Shown piece by piece: positions 1-5,888 of a DNA stretch of 5,888 bases. Origin of the DNA: Planctomycetota bacterium (GTDB lineage: Bacteria; Planctomycetota; Planctomycetia; Pirellulales; Pirellulaceae); the NCBI GenBank assembly GCA_029259935.1, contig JAJDEH010000477.1, forward strand, positions 1 through 5,888, in the 5' to 3' direction. How positions within the stretch are numbered: the stretch's first letter is position 1; each line of letters begins with the position of its first letter. The position numbers were made by a program, and so were the translations under genes. A model generated the notes under the pieces. It was not told where the DNA came from. It ran no database searches and saw only the letters and a list, made by a program, of their open reading frames with translations.

Positions 1-383
1 CTATCACCCACGGGAAACGTCAAGCCGCAGAAAAAATCAATGCCCTGCATTTGCTTGGCTTCCACGCGGATTTCATAGTTCGTTTTCGGCACTTTGCCGG
101 TGTAGGTGATGCCCGTCAGTGACGTACCCATTTCCATCACAATAGCACCATCTTCGACACTCACTTCTCCCTCACCGCCGAAATTCGCCGCCTTCCAACC
201 AGTGAGGCTCTTGCCATCGAACAGCCGCCGCCATTTTGCCTCTTTTTTCTTGCCGCCCGGCGCATCCTCCGCTCGCACTTTGCCTACCGAACCGAAAAGG
301 ACGATCGCGGCCAGCGCCCCGCCGGCGGCCCAGAAACGAATGCGGCCGGTTGTTCCCGGAAATTGTGATCTCTGCATGCTCAT
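1..383 (-). CDS. DUF1080 (3-keto-disaccharide hydrolase family) secreted protein, 5' part only
   Basis: The gene reads leftward and runs off the window, leaving about 127 codons of N-terminal sequence. Seen: a basic N-terminus, a hydrophobic stretch (about residues 18-33, AAGGALAAIVLFGSVG) and a VRA-ED junction near residue 38 that fits signal peptidase I, so the protein is probably exported. The mature part opens with the family hallmark LFDGKSLTGWK (about residues 54-64), then VEDGAIVMEMG and, near the edge, GIDFFCGLTFPVGD. These fit DUF1080, a concanavalin-like beta-sandwich family linked to glycan breakdown (3-keto-glycoside hydrolysis) and very abundant in Planctomycetes. Substrate cannot be told. 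Two in-frame ATGs lie 6 bp apart (383 and 377). A GGAG at 389-386 sits 2 nt from the first and 8 nt from the second, so the start may be 377. It is divergent from the VanZ gene and probably independent of the polysaccharide genes. Confidence 0.93.
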   Translation of the reverse strand, partial: MSMQRSQFPGTTGRIRFWAAGGALAAIVLFGSVGKVRAEDAPGGKKKEAKWRRLFDGKSLTGWKAANFGGEGEVSVEDGAIVMEMGTSLTGITYTGKVPKTNYEIRVEAKQMQGIDFFCGLTFPVGD

Positions 384-395
384 CGCTCCGATCAG

Positions 396-424
396 AGTAT
401 CGTAGAATTGCGGTTTCTTGTTAA
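396..424 (-). promoter_or_regulatory. candidate sigma-70-like promoter for the DUF1080 gene
   Basis: On the minus strand, TTAACA (424-419, five of six matches to TTGACA) and GATACT (401-396, four of six to TATAAT) are separated by exactly 17 bp. Initiation would fall near 389, leaving a leader of only about 6-12 nt. That is unusually short and could coincide with the GGAG site, so the call is tentative and based on consensus matching alone. Confidence 0.25.
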
Positions 425-545
425 CATACCGAGTCTACGCAAAGTCAGCCGGCTACGCCATAATCCGTCGTTGAGAGTTCTCGGGGAGGCCAAGCAATTC
501 GCAACGTCTGACCGTTCCCCTTCATTACCGGAAACCTCTTATTTC

Positions 546-944
546 ATGGCCAGTCCACTGCGAATACGATTTCGGTGGATCTGCCTGATGCTCGCCTTCT
601 ATTGGCTGAGCTTGTTCGTGGCCACGCACATTCCAGGCCGGGGTGGGCCCGGCGTTAGGCATCTAGACAAGGTGGCGCACTTTGTGGCCTACCTGGGATT
701 GGCGTTCTTATTGACCTGGGCATTAAATAGGCGACGCTCGTTACGGGTTAGTGCGGCGGTCGTGCTGGCGGTGGCCGTCTGTTACGCCATTGTGGATGAA
801 TCCATGCAGATGCTGGTTCCCGGACGCACGGCGGACGTTTGGGATGCGTTGGCCGATGTCTGTGGCAGCTTGGCCGGAATTGGAATCTTTGCATTCGCCG
901 CTTACGCATGGCCCGGGCGAACCGCCGCGATGCAACGTCAATAG
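546..944 (+). CDS. VanZ-family small membrane protein
   Basis: A 132-residue protein with four likely membrane segments (about 11-29, 41-60, 67-85 and 104-122). Family signs seen: [16 protein letters not shown] (about 39-54), matching the conserved D-K-x-x-H-F start of the second helix, and [17 protein letters not shown] (about 84-100), matching the VanZ D-E-x-x-Q-x-x-x-P-G-R-x-x-x-x-x-D signature. The name comes from the teicoplanin-resistance protein VanZ of Tn1546, but most family members are uncharacterised, and nothing here points to antibiotic resistance. The ATG at 546 is chosen because membrane segment 1 begins just after it. The frame stays open to a TTG at 408, but the extra 46 residues are polar and Arg/Ser-rich. 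No good Shine-Dalgarno is present; GGAAA at 530-534 is 11 nt away. The stop overlaps the end of the convergent decarboxylase gene. Confidence 0.88.
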   Translation: MASPLRIRFRWICLMLAFYWLSLFVATHIPGRGGPGVRHLDKVAHFVAYLGLAFLLTWALNRRRSLRVSAAVVLAVAVCYAIVDESMQMLVPGRTADVWDALADVCGSLAGIGIFAFAAYAWPGRTAAMQRQ

Positions 945-1912
945 TTCGGCGTGGGCGGGCTGTAGTGCTCGACATTGATCGTTCGAAACCACTCAATCGT
1001 CTGGGCCAGGCCTTCGCGTAAAGCAATCTTCGGCACCCAGTCAAGCTTCTCCTTCGCCAGGGAAATGTCTGGTTGCCGCCGGGTGGGATCATCCGCCGGC
1101 AGCGGTTGTTGTACGATCTTGCTTTTCGAACCGGTCAGTTCGATCACTATTTCGGCAAGTTGCCGGATCGTGAATTCATCAGGGTTGCCAAGATTCGTCG
1201 GGCCGATAAATTCATCGGGACCGTCCATCATGCGCATCATGCCTTCCACCAGATCGTTGCGAAAGCAAAACGATCGCGTTTGGCTACCGTCGCCGAAGAC
1301 GGTAATGTCTTCCCCGTCCAACGCTTGGCGGATGAAATTCGACACGACGCGGCCATCGAACGGATGCATCCGGGGACCATACGTGTTGAAGATCCGGATG
1401 ATCCGAATGTTCACTCGGTTCATGCGATGGTAGTCCATGAACAACGTTTCGGCTGCCCGTTTGCCTTCATCGTAACAAGCTCGCAAGCCGATCGGATTGA
1501 CGCTGCCGCGATAGTCTTCCGTTTGCGGATGCACCTCGGGATCCCCGTAAACCTCGCTGGTCGACGCCTGCAGTACTTTCGCCTGGCACCGTTTTGCCAT
1601 TCCCAGCACGTTGATTGCGCCCAACACGGAGGTCTTGGTGGTCTTGATCGGATTGAACTGATAGTGTCCCGGCGCGGCGGGGCAGGCAAGGTTGAAAATC
1701 TGATCGACTTCCAGCCACAGCGGCACCGTGATATCGTGCCGAATCAATTCAAAATTGGGGCGATCAAGTAGGTGGGCAACATTCGATTTCTGGCTCGTAA
1801 AAAAGTTATCCAAGCAGATCACATCATGGCCATCCTCGACCAATCGCTCGCACAGATGGGACCCCAAAAAACCCGCGCCACCCGTCACCAAAATACGCTG
1901 AATCGTTGACAC
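938..1912 (-). CDS. uxs: UDP-glucuronate decarboxylase (UDP-xylose synthase), NAD-dependent SDR
   Basis: A 324-residue cytoplasmic short-chain dehydrogenase/reductase of the extended type. Known for the family: it oxidises UDP-glucuronate at C4 with bound NAD+, decarboxylates, and re-reduces to UDP-xylose. Seen, numbered from the GTG start: the Rossmann motif TGGAGFLG (10-17), D35 closing beta-2 in [18 protein letters not shown] (74-85), the catalytic TSE of [14 protein letters not shown] (T118, S119, E120), YDEGK (Y147, K151), [20 protein letters not shown] (173-192), and GDGSQTRSF (207-215). The length and this full UXS motif set separate it from UDP-galactose epimerases and dTDP-glucose dehydratases. 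The GTG at 1912 is preferred because AAAGGA (1924-1919) lies 6 nt upstream; an upstream in-frame TTG at 1948 has no such site and adds 12 unconserved residues. Less usual residues are CPAAPGHYQ, where CPASPxHYQ is common, and RSFCFRNDL, where a Y-V-x-D sequence is usual. It probably supplies UDP-xylose to glycosyltransferases such as those nearby. Confidence 0.96.
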   Translation of the reverse strand: MSTIQRILVTGGAGFLGSHLCERLVEDGHDVICLDNFFTSQKSNVAHLLDRPNFELIRHDITVPLWLEVDQIFNLACPAAPGHYQFNPIKTTKTSVLGAINVLGMAKRCQAKVLQASTSEVYGDPEVHPQTEDYRGSVNPIGLRACYDEGKRAAETLFMDYHRMNRVNIRIIRIFNTYGPRMHPFDGRVVSNFIRQALDGEDITVFGDGSQTRSFCFRNDLVEGMMRMMDGPDEFIGPTNLGNPDEFTIRQLAEIVIELTGSKSKIVQQPLPADDPTRRQPDISLAKEKLDWVPKIALREGLAQTIEWFRTINVEHYSPPTPNY

Positions 1913-1918
1913 GATTAG

Positions 1919-1924
1919 TCCTTT
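1919..1924 (-). promoter_or_regulatory. Shine-Dalgarno site deciding the uxs start
   Basis: AAAGGA on the minus strand lies 6 nt before the GTG at 1912. It is one of the best ribosome binding sites in the window and argues against the upstream TTG at 1948. Confidence 0.7.
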
Positions 1925-1952
1925 CGACCCTTGCCAGTTTCCGCACAATCAC

Positions 1953-1978
1953 AATATAGGCTACCGCGTATCGTTCAA
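1953..1978 (-). promoter_or_regulatory. possible promoter for uxs
   Basis: On the minus strand TATATT (1958-1953) matches the -10 consensus at five of six positions. The nearest -35-like element, TTGAAC (1978-1973), is only 14 bp upstream, or 16 bp if TATTGT is taken as the -10. Position 40-50 bp ahead of the GTG start is sensible, but the spacing is poor and the call is weak. Confidence 0.22.
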
Positions 1979-1980
1979 GA

Positions 1981-2169
1981 ATGGCGGCCGCACCAGCCAG
2001 AGAGGTGGCAAGTGCGATGCGGGCCTGCCGCGGCTTGTGGGCCAACATGTTGCGTGGGACGCGCGTCTTGGCTGCTAATCAGGCAGTATCCTTTCTGGAC
2101 GCCGTGCAGCGCCGATTTCGTGACGGCGTTGACCGGTTCTCTGGAAAGTTCGGTCTGTCCGGATTGTGA
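1981..2169 (+). CDS. possible small hypothetical protein (62 aa) just upstream of the GT-C gene
   Basis: I do not recognise this ORF. It starts with ATG and encodes 62 residues, Ala- and Arg-rich, with no clear hydrophobic segment or signal peptide; the second half (AVQRRFRDGVDRFSG) could form an amphipathic helix. Points in favour: about two thirds of codons end in G or C, as in the neighbouring genes; it fills most of the 263 bp space between uxs and the GT-C gene; and its TGA overlaps the GAGGAG ahead of the next ATG, an arrangement typical of translational coupling. Points against: no convincing ribosome binding site, no known motif, and its start lies beside the putative uxs promoter. 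It shares the reading frame of the GT-C gene, so it could also be a degenerate upstream part of that gene or a chance open stretch. The divergent region otherwise shows no clear element. Confidence 0.33.
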   Translation: MAAAPAREVASAMRACRGLWANMLRGTRVLAANQAVSFLDAVQRRFRDGVDRFSGKFGLSGL

Positions 2170-2173
2170 GGAG
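2168..2173 (+). promoter_or_regulatory. Shine-Dalgarno site for the GT-C gene, overlapping the upstream TGA
   Basis: GAGGAG lies only 2 nt from the ATG at 2176 and 5 nt from an in-frame GTG at 2179. The normal spacing is 5-10 nt, so initiation at GTG 2179 is possible. The DUF1080 start has the same GGAGCGATG context, which suggests the short spacing may be tolerated here. Confidence 0.5.
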
Positions 2174-2175
2174 CG

Positions 2176-4446
2176 ATGGTGGGCCGCGTGGCAAGCAATG
2201 TGGGGAGTACGATTCGCGGGTCGACTCCGTCGAGGCCTGGGCACTTTTTTCGGCAATGTGTGTTGCCCGCGGTCGGCGCTGCGCTAATTCTATTTCTCTG
2301 TGCCGCCAGATCCCTGGTGCCTACGCACTTTGCCGTCGACACGCCCGCCGGACTAGCCGCCACTGCCGCTCATCTTGCTTATTCGCTGTTGTTCTTCGCC
2401 GTCTTTGCCGCCAGTGCAATTTCATTGGGCGGCGACGTGGTCAGGCGAGTGGCACGAGATCCTAGCGACAAACTAACGACGTTGGAGTCCTGTCTGTTGA
2501 GCTTTGGCGTGGGCACCTGGTTGTTCAGCTTGATGTCGATGACGTTGGGCTGGCTGGGGGTCTTACGTCCTCAGTATTTGCAGTTTAGCTTTGCTGCCGT
2601 AGCCCTGTTGGCTGCCGTGATTACAGCGCGTCATGGGCCTCCTTCGCCAGAGACGTGGTTGCGGCTTGCCAGGCGGGCTTGGAAGTCATCGCGAGTTCCC
2701 TTTGTGTTGATCGCCTTATTCCTGTTCTTTCACGGCACGATCTGTCTGCTGCCGTCGCTGGACTGGGACTCGGCCGGTTATCAGTTGCCGCTCGCCAATT
2801 CGATGCTCGACGTGGGGGATTTTCGAGTTTGGGAAGATGCTCCGCCATTCAACTTCCCTGCCTTCTCCCAAACGCTTTATGTTTACTTCGTGGCGTTTGA
2901 ATGCGACGCCGGAGTGCGGCTGCTTAACTTGGCCTTTGCTTTGTTCTGCGTCTTGGGGACTTACGCATTGGGACTGCGAGTCGGTGACAGGCGACTGGCC
3001 ACGACGGCCGCCGCCTTGTTGTTCAGTTGTACGATCCTGTGGGAAGTTGGCACCACGGCGCGCGTCGATTCGACGGTTGCGTTTTTCTGCGTGGCCAGCA
3101 TGCTCTGTTTGTTATTGTTTATTGATTCGCGATCCAAATCGATCGGATGCCTGTTTCTTGTTTTCGCCGGCGCGGCTTGCGGCGTGAAACTAACTGGGCT
3201 GTTCTTCGTTGGCCTGCCGGTGTTCTACTTTGGCTGGCAAGCTCGGAAATGGCGCTGGACTTGGCAAGTTGCCGGGCTATTGCTGTTTCTGATTCCGTCA
3301 GGGTTCTGGTACGCCAGGAACTACGTTGCACTGGAAGCAGCCTTCTATCCAATCACGGTATCGGCAGGCGGACTGGGGAAGTCGGTTCCGATGCTGGAGA
3401 CACCCGACGGAAAACAACCCGTCTTTTCCGTGATTGATTCTCAAATCCAAGCGACGAACTTTGTCGCGTCTTCCGCGCTGCTGCAAGAGCCGCTCTCGCG
3501 GGAGACCTATCAGCGAGTCTTCCCCGAACAACGGCGGAAGATTGAATTGCAAAAGCTGTATTATTTGCCGTCCCTTGTGCTTGATCAAAGCAAGTTCGTC
3601 CGCAAGCCGTTTGCGTTTTTCAATCCCATGCTGCTGATTGCTTTGTTGCTGCCCTGGAAATGGTGGGGAAATCGCCACTTGCGGCTGATGATGATCTTCG
3701 CGGGCCTATTCGTTGTGGTGGTCGTTGCCAAACTGACAATGCTGCGCTACCTAATTCCGGTGTTTCCGTTTCTGGCGCTCGCCACAGCTTGGGTCTTCAC
3801 GTCATATCGCCGGAAGGACGAGCGAAGTGCCAGGTTGCCAGCCCCGCTCTCGGCACTGATCCTGCTGTGCGTCGCCTTTCCGCTGTTGCTGGTCGGCGTC
3901 AAATGGTTTTCCCTCTCGCCTTGGAAGTACCTGGCCGGCGCTCAGTCGAAGGTCGAAGTGCTGGCCGATCACGGTTACAACTACGACAACCCAGCTTATG
4001 CGGAAGTGATTGCGTATCTGAATCGCCATGCCGACTGTGATAAACGGACGCTGCTTGTTGGCGAGTCGAAGGGATATCTGCTAAAGCACTCGTACCAAGG
4101 CGATTACGAACAACTGGGACGTTATGCAACATCTTGGCTGAAGTTCGTCGCGCGATCCGACGGCGATCAAGGCCGCTGTCTCTCGCTGCTTGAAGCCGAC
4201 CGGTTTTCCTACGTGGTCGTCAACTGGCATTACTTCCGTTGGGTGTTGCACAAGGAGCCGCCGCCACAACCGGCACGACTGGAGTACGCGTTGTTCGACC
4301 TATTGCGATTCTGTGAACAGCACGGGGAAATCTGCTTCGACAATGACAGTTATTGGATTGTGAAACTCAATTCTCCGGTGACTCAGACAAAACGCGTGAG
4401 GGCAACAATCGGTCGAATCCGCAAGACCGACAGCCTTTCTCACTAG
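2176..4446 (+). CDS. GT-C type (GT39-like) polytopic membrane glycosyltransferase
   Basis: A 756-residue protein with about 13-14 likely membrane segments, among them roughly 29-47, 62-84, 103-124, 131-150, 172-192, 248-266, 272-290, 298-316, 322-353, 362-379, 481-495, 502-541 and 556-576, then a soluble C-terminal domain (about 577-756). Family-type signs: LDWDSAGYQLPLANSM (195-210), where D196 or D198 sits just after a membrane helix like the catalytic Asp of GT-C enzymes; ARVDST (295-300); GVKLTGLFF (336-344); WYARNYVALEAAFYP (378-392); and MLRYLIPVFPFLALATAW (522-539). Such enzymes take sugar from a polyprenyl-phosphate donor and act on the outer face of the cytoplasmic membrane. Sequence identity to any characterised enzyme cannot be judged here, so donor and acceptor are unknown. 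It heads a plus-strand run with a GT4 gene and an AsnB-like gene, suggesting surface-glycan assembly. A long loop (about 393-480) separates two helix groups. An O-antigen ligase-like or other polytopic enzyme is less likely. Confidence 0.82.
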   Translation: MVGRVASNVGSTIRGSTPSRPGHFFRQCVLPAVGAALILFLCAARSLVPTHFAVDTPAGLAATAAHLAYSLLFFAVFAASAISLGGDVVRRVARDPSDKLTTLESCLLSFGVGTWLFSLMSMTLGWLGVLRPQYLQFSFAAVALLAAVITARHGPPSPETWLRLARRAWKSSRVPFVLIALFLFFHGTICLLPSLDWDSAGYQLPLANSMLDVGDFRVWEDAPPFNFPAFSQTLYVYFVAFECDAGVRLLNLAFALFCVLGTYALGLRVGDRRLATTAAALLFSCTILWEVGTTARVDSTVAFFCVASMLCLLLFIDSRSKSIGCLFLVFAGAACGVKLTGLFFVGLPVFYFGWQARKWRWTWQVAGLLLFLIPSGFWYARNYVALEAAFYPITVSAGGLGKSVPMLETPDGKQPVFSVIDSQIQATNFVASSALLQEPLSRETYQRVFPEQRRKIELQKLYYLPSLVLDQSKFVRKPFAFFNPMLLIALLLPWKWWGNRHLRLMMIFAGLFVVVVVAKLTMLRYLIPVFPFLALATAWVFTSYRRKDERSARLPAPLSALILLCVAFPLLLVGVKWFSLSPWKYLAGAQSKVEVLADHGYNYDNPAYAEVIAYLNRHADCDKRTLLVGESKGYLLKHSYQGDYEQLGRYATSWLKFVARSDGDQGRCLSLLEADRFSYVVVNWHYFRWVLHKEPPPQPARLEYALFDLLRFCEQHGEICFDNDSYWIVKLNSPVTQTKRVRATIGRIRKTDSLSH

Positions 4447-4562
4447 CGTCGCGCCGCCGGGCATTTGACTCAAACCGGCTCCGGCAAGTTTGCCGATTCT
4501 CATGATAGCCGCAGTTAGCGAATTCGCGGGACCTATTCCGAACCGGCGTGGCGACGATCGCA
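4447..4562. other. 116 bp intergenic gap with no clear regulatory element
   Basis: It contains a short inverted repeat CGGCAA/TTGCCG (4482-4495) and the 10 bp palindrome GCGAATTCGC (4518-4527), neither followed by a T-run. TTGACT at 4465-4470 resembles a -35 box but lacks a -10 at proper spacing. The GT-C and GT4 genes may be co-transcribed, but the gap is long enough to hold a promoter I cannot see. Confidence 0.4.
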
Positions 4563-5855
4563 ATGAAAGTGTGCTTTGTAACAACTTCGTTCATACGCGG
4601 CCCGCGTGACTATTATTCGCGCTTTGTGTTCGAGCAGGCGCGCAGCATTCTCGCGGCGGATGCCCGTGCCGAAGTCACGGTGGTTGCCCCGCATGCCGAA
4701 GGTCTAGCCCGCCGGGAAACCATCGACGGAATCGAGATTAGAAGGTTTCGCTATTTCTGGCCGGCAAGGATGCAGCGACTGGCTTATCGCAACGAGGGGT
4801 TGTTTAGCACGCTGCGGACGTCATTCCTTGCCAAGCTGAATCTGCCGTGCTTTCTGGGCAGCATGTTATGGTCTCTGTGGCGGGCATCGAAGCACGCCGA
4901 CGTGATTCACGCTCAGTGGTTGCCCACGGCATTGGTCGCCCGAGTGGTAGGCCGCTTGCGGAGAATTCCGGTCGTCGCTTCGATTCGAGGGGCCGACATC
5001 AATACGATGAGCAACTCGCGTCTGGGCCGCCGGCTGGCGTGTTCCATCTTGCGACGAGTGGACCATGTGATTACCGTCAGCGATGAATTCTGTCAGCGCC
5101 TGCATGACATCCCCTGCGTCACGCCCATCGAGGCAGTCTACAACGGCATCGACGACGCGCAGTTTAAGCCATGTTCGCAAGCCGATTCGAAACGCACGCT
5201 GGGTCTGGCCGAGGATCAACGCCACATTCTCTATCTCGGTGGTTTGATTCAACGAAAACGGGTCGACACCTTGCTGCAAGCGTTTTCCGGTGTCCTGAGG
5301 CGGCACGAAAATGTGCGGCTGTGCATCGCGGGCGAAGGTCCCAGCGAACAAGAACTAAAACAGCTTGCGGGGCGATTGGAAATTGCGGGGCGAGTTTCAT
5401 TCGTCGGTGCGGTGCCGCGAGATCAATCGCACTTGTGGCTTGCCGCCGCCGAGATGTTGGTCCTGCCCAGTGAAAGCGAAGGCCGCCCCAATGTGGTGTT
5501 GGAAGCGATGGCTTGCCAGCGCCCTGTTATCGCCACGGACGTAAATGGGACGGTGGAGTTGATCGAGCATGGCGTCAATGGCTTACTGTTCGAACCGGGC
5601 GACCATGATCAATTGACGTCGCTCATGCTGCGAGTCCTAAAGGATTCTGTTGGGGCGAAGGGCATGGCGGCCCGTGGCGCGCAGTTCATCGAGCAACGGG
5701 GGCTGACGTGGAACTCGCATGGTAAGAAGCTGCGCCAAATCTACAAACAAGTGGCGAAGAGCTACGCAGGCGGGCGACTTGCCGGCGCAGTGGCTCGTAC
5801 CGCGGATCAGCTCGCCGCCCGGACATCCAAACTGAAGGCGCGCGGCGCGCGTTGA
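4563..5855 (+). CDS. glycosyltransferase family 4 (GT-B fold)
   Basis: A 430-residue cytoplasmic or membrane-associated retaining glycosyltransferase. Seen, numbered from ATG 4563: MKVCFVTTSF at the N-terminus (acceptor-side Rossmann fold), ADVIHAQWLPTALVA (112-126), VASIRGADINT (138-148), DHVITVSDE (167-175), VYNGIDDAQFKP (192-203), ILYLGGLIQRKRVDTLLQAF (222-241) with the R/K pair that binds donor phosphate, IAGEGPSEQEL (255-265), VSFVGAVP (278-285), and the E-x7-E donor site in ESEGRPNVVLEAMA (304-317; E306 and E314). This order is the classic Glycos_transf_4 plus Glycos_transf_1 layout. The usual A-C-G-x-P-V appears as ACQRPV, and V-G-G as VNG. A basic, Ala-rich tail of about 35 residues follows the fold and might contact membrane. 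The ATG at 4563 is preferred because it begins the first beta strand; a GTG at 4548 would add five residues, and neither has a clear Shine-Dalgarno. Donor sugar and acceptor cannot be predicted; the neighbours point to polysaccharide assembly. Confidence 0.95.
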   Translation: MKVCFVTTSFIRGPRDYYSRFVFEQARSILAADARAEVTVVAPHAEGLARRETIDGIEIRRFRYFWPARMQRLAYRNEGLFSTLRTSFLAKLNLPCFLGSMLWSLWRASKHADVIHAQWLPTALVARVVGRLRRIPVVASIRGADINTMSNSRLGRRLACSILRRVDHVITVSDEFCQRLHDIPCVTPIEAVYNGIDDAQFKPCSQADSKRTLGLAEDQRHILYLGGLIQRKRVDTLLQAFSGVLRRHENVRLCIAGEGPSEQELKQLAGRLEIAGRVSFVGAVPRDQSHLWLAAAEMLVLPSESEGRPNVVLEAMACQRPVIATDVNGTVELIEHGVNGLLFEPGDHDQLTSLMLRVLKDSVGAKGMAARGAQFIEQRGLTWNSHGKKLRQIYKQVAKSYAGGRLAGAVARTADQLAARTSKLKARGAR

Positions 5856-5879
5856 GCCGAATCGATTGGGAATGAATTC

Positions 5880-5888
5880 ATGTGTGGC
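5880..5888 (+). CDS. start of a probable asparagine synthase-type (class II glutamine amidotransferase) gene, 3 codons only
   Basis: The window ends with ATG-TGT-GGC, reading Met-Cys-Gly. Class II (Ntn) glutamine amidotransferases of the AsnB type start with M-C-G-I, where Cys after the removed Met is the catalytic nucleophile. GGGA (5868-5871) lies 8 nt before the ATG as a plausible ribosome binding site, and the gap from the GT4 stop is only 24 bp, so co-transcription is likely. AsnB-like genes are frequent in exopolysaccharide and O-antigen clusters next to GT4 genes. Only three codons are visible, so this rests on position, start context and neighbourhood. Confidence 0.55.

Noticed and set aside
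408..545. N-terminal extension of the VanZ protein from TTG 408
   Set aside because: The 46 extra residues are polar, Arg/Ser-rich and unlike the family; the ATG at 546 is directly followed by the first membrane helix.
546..944. VanZ homologue as a glycopeptide resistance gene
   Set aside because: The wider VanZ family is common in bacteria with no such resistance, and no vanHAX-type genes are present.
1073..1771. A 232-codon plus-strand open frame opposite the uxs gene
   Set aside because: It lies fully antisense to a gene with complete UXS motifs. Its translation has no recognisable domain and is rich in His, Arg and Gln, as expected from the reverse complement of a high-GC3 gene.
1913..1948. 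Upstream TTG start for the decarboxylase gene
   Set aside because: It would place the strong AAAGGA site inside the coding region and add 12 residues with no family match before the Rossmann strand.
1931..2287. A 118-codon plus-strand frame spanning the divergent spacer and the GT-C start
   Set aside because: It begins at TTG inside the uxs upstream region, overlaps the GT-C gene by over 100 bp, and its Cys/Trp/Arg-rich translation matches nothing.
4465..4470. TTGACT as the -35 box of a GT4 promoter
   Set aside because: No -10-like hexamer occurs 16-18 bp downstream (the sequence there is GTTTGC-like).
4482..4495. Inverted repeat CGGCAA/TTGCCG as a terminator after the GT-C gene
   Set aside because: The stem is only 5-6 bp with a tiny loop and no T-run follows, so it is unlikely to terminate transcription.
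4518..4527. Perfect palindrome GCGAATTCGC as an operator
   Set aside because: It is short and appears once with no second copy or promoter nearby; a 10 bp palindrome is expected by chance at a modest rate.
1..5888. CRISPR arrays, insertion sequences, tRNA or rRNA genes
   Set aside because: Reading both strands I saw no spaced direct repeats, transposase motifs, terminal inverted repeats, or cloverleaf/rRNA-like stretches.

Overview
The window looks like chromosomal DNA from a Planctomycetota bacterium of the Pirellulales type. This rests on a secreted DUF1080 (3-keto-disaccharide hydrolase) gene, a family strongly expanded in that phylum, on moderately high GC, on weak or absent Shine-Dalgarno sites at several starts, and on the mix of envelope and polysaccharide genes. 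The assignment is an inference; there is no rRNA or other phylogenetic marker here.

Layout from left to right. The left edge holds the 5' part of a DUF1080 gene on the minus strand (1-383), running off the window. A divergent gap of about 160 bp leads to a small plus-strand VanZ-family membrane protein (546-944). Its stop overlaps by 7 bp, tail to tail, the end of a minus-strand UDP-glucuronate decarboxylase (UDP-xylose synthase) gene (938-1912). Next comes a 263 bp divergent region, which contains a possible 62-codon ORF ending just before the next gene. From 2176 onward everything reads on the plus strand: a 756-residue polytopic GT-C type (GT39-like) membrane glycosyltransferase, a family 4 (GT-B) cytoplasmic glycosyltransferase (4563-5855), and at the very right edge the first three codons (Met-Cys-Gly) of what is probably a class II glutamine amidotransferase of the asparagine synthase type, common in exopolysaccharide clusters.

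How the genes could work together: the decarboxylase makes UDP-xylose from UDP-glucuronate in the cytoplasm. The GT4 enzyme would add a nucleotide-activated sugar to a growing glycan on the inner face of the membrane. The GT-C enzyme would transfer a sugar from a polyprenyl-phosphate carrier on the outer face. An AsnB-like enzyme often amidates sugars or linked groups in such loci. The window is best read as the edge of an extracellular or cell-surface polysaccharide locus. The DUF1080 and VanZ genes are probably unrelated neighbours.

I found no RNA gene, insertion sequence, CRISPR array or clear terminator. I did not find convincing evidence of a wholly new system. The most useful second looks are the in-frame short ORF ahead of the GT-C gene, the MCG start at the right edge, and the unassigned donor and acceptor of the two glycosyltransferases.
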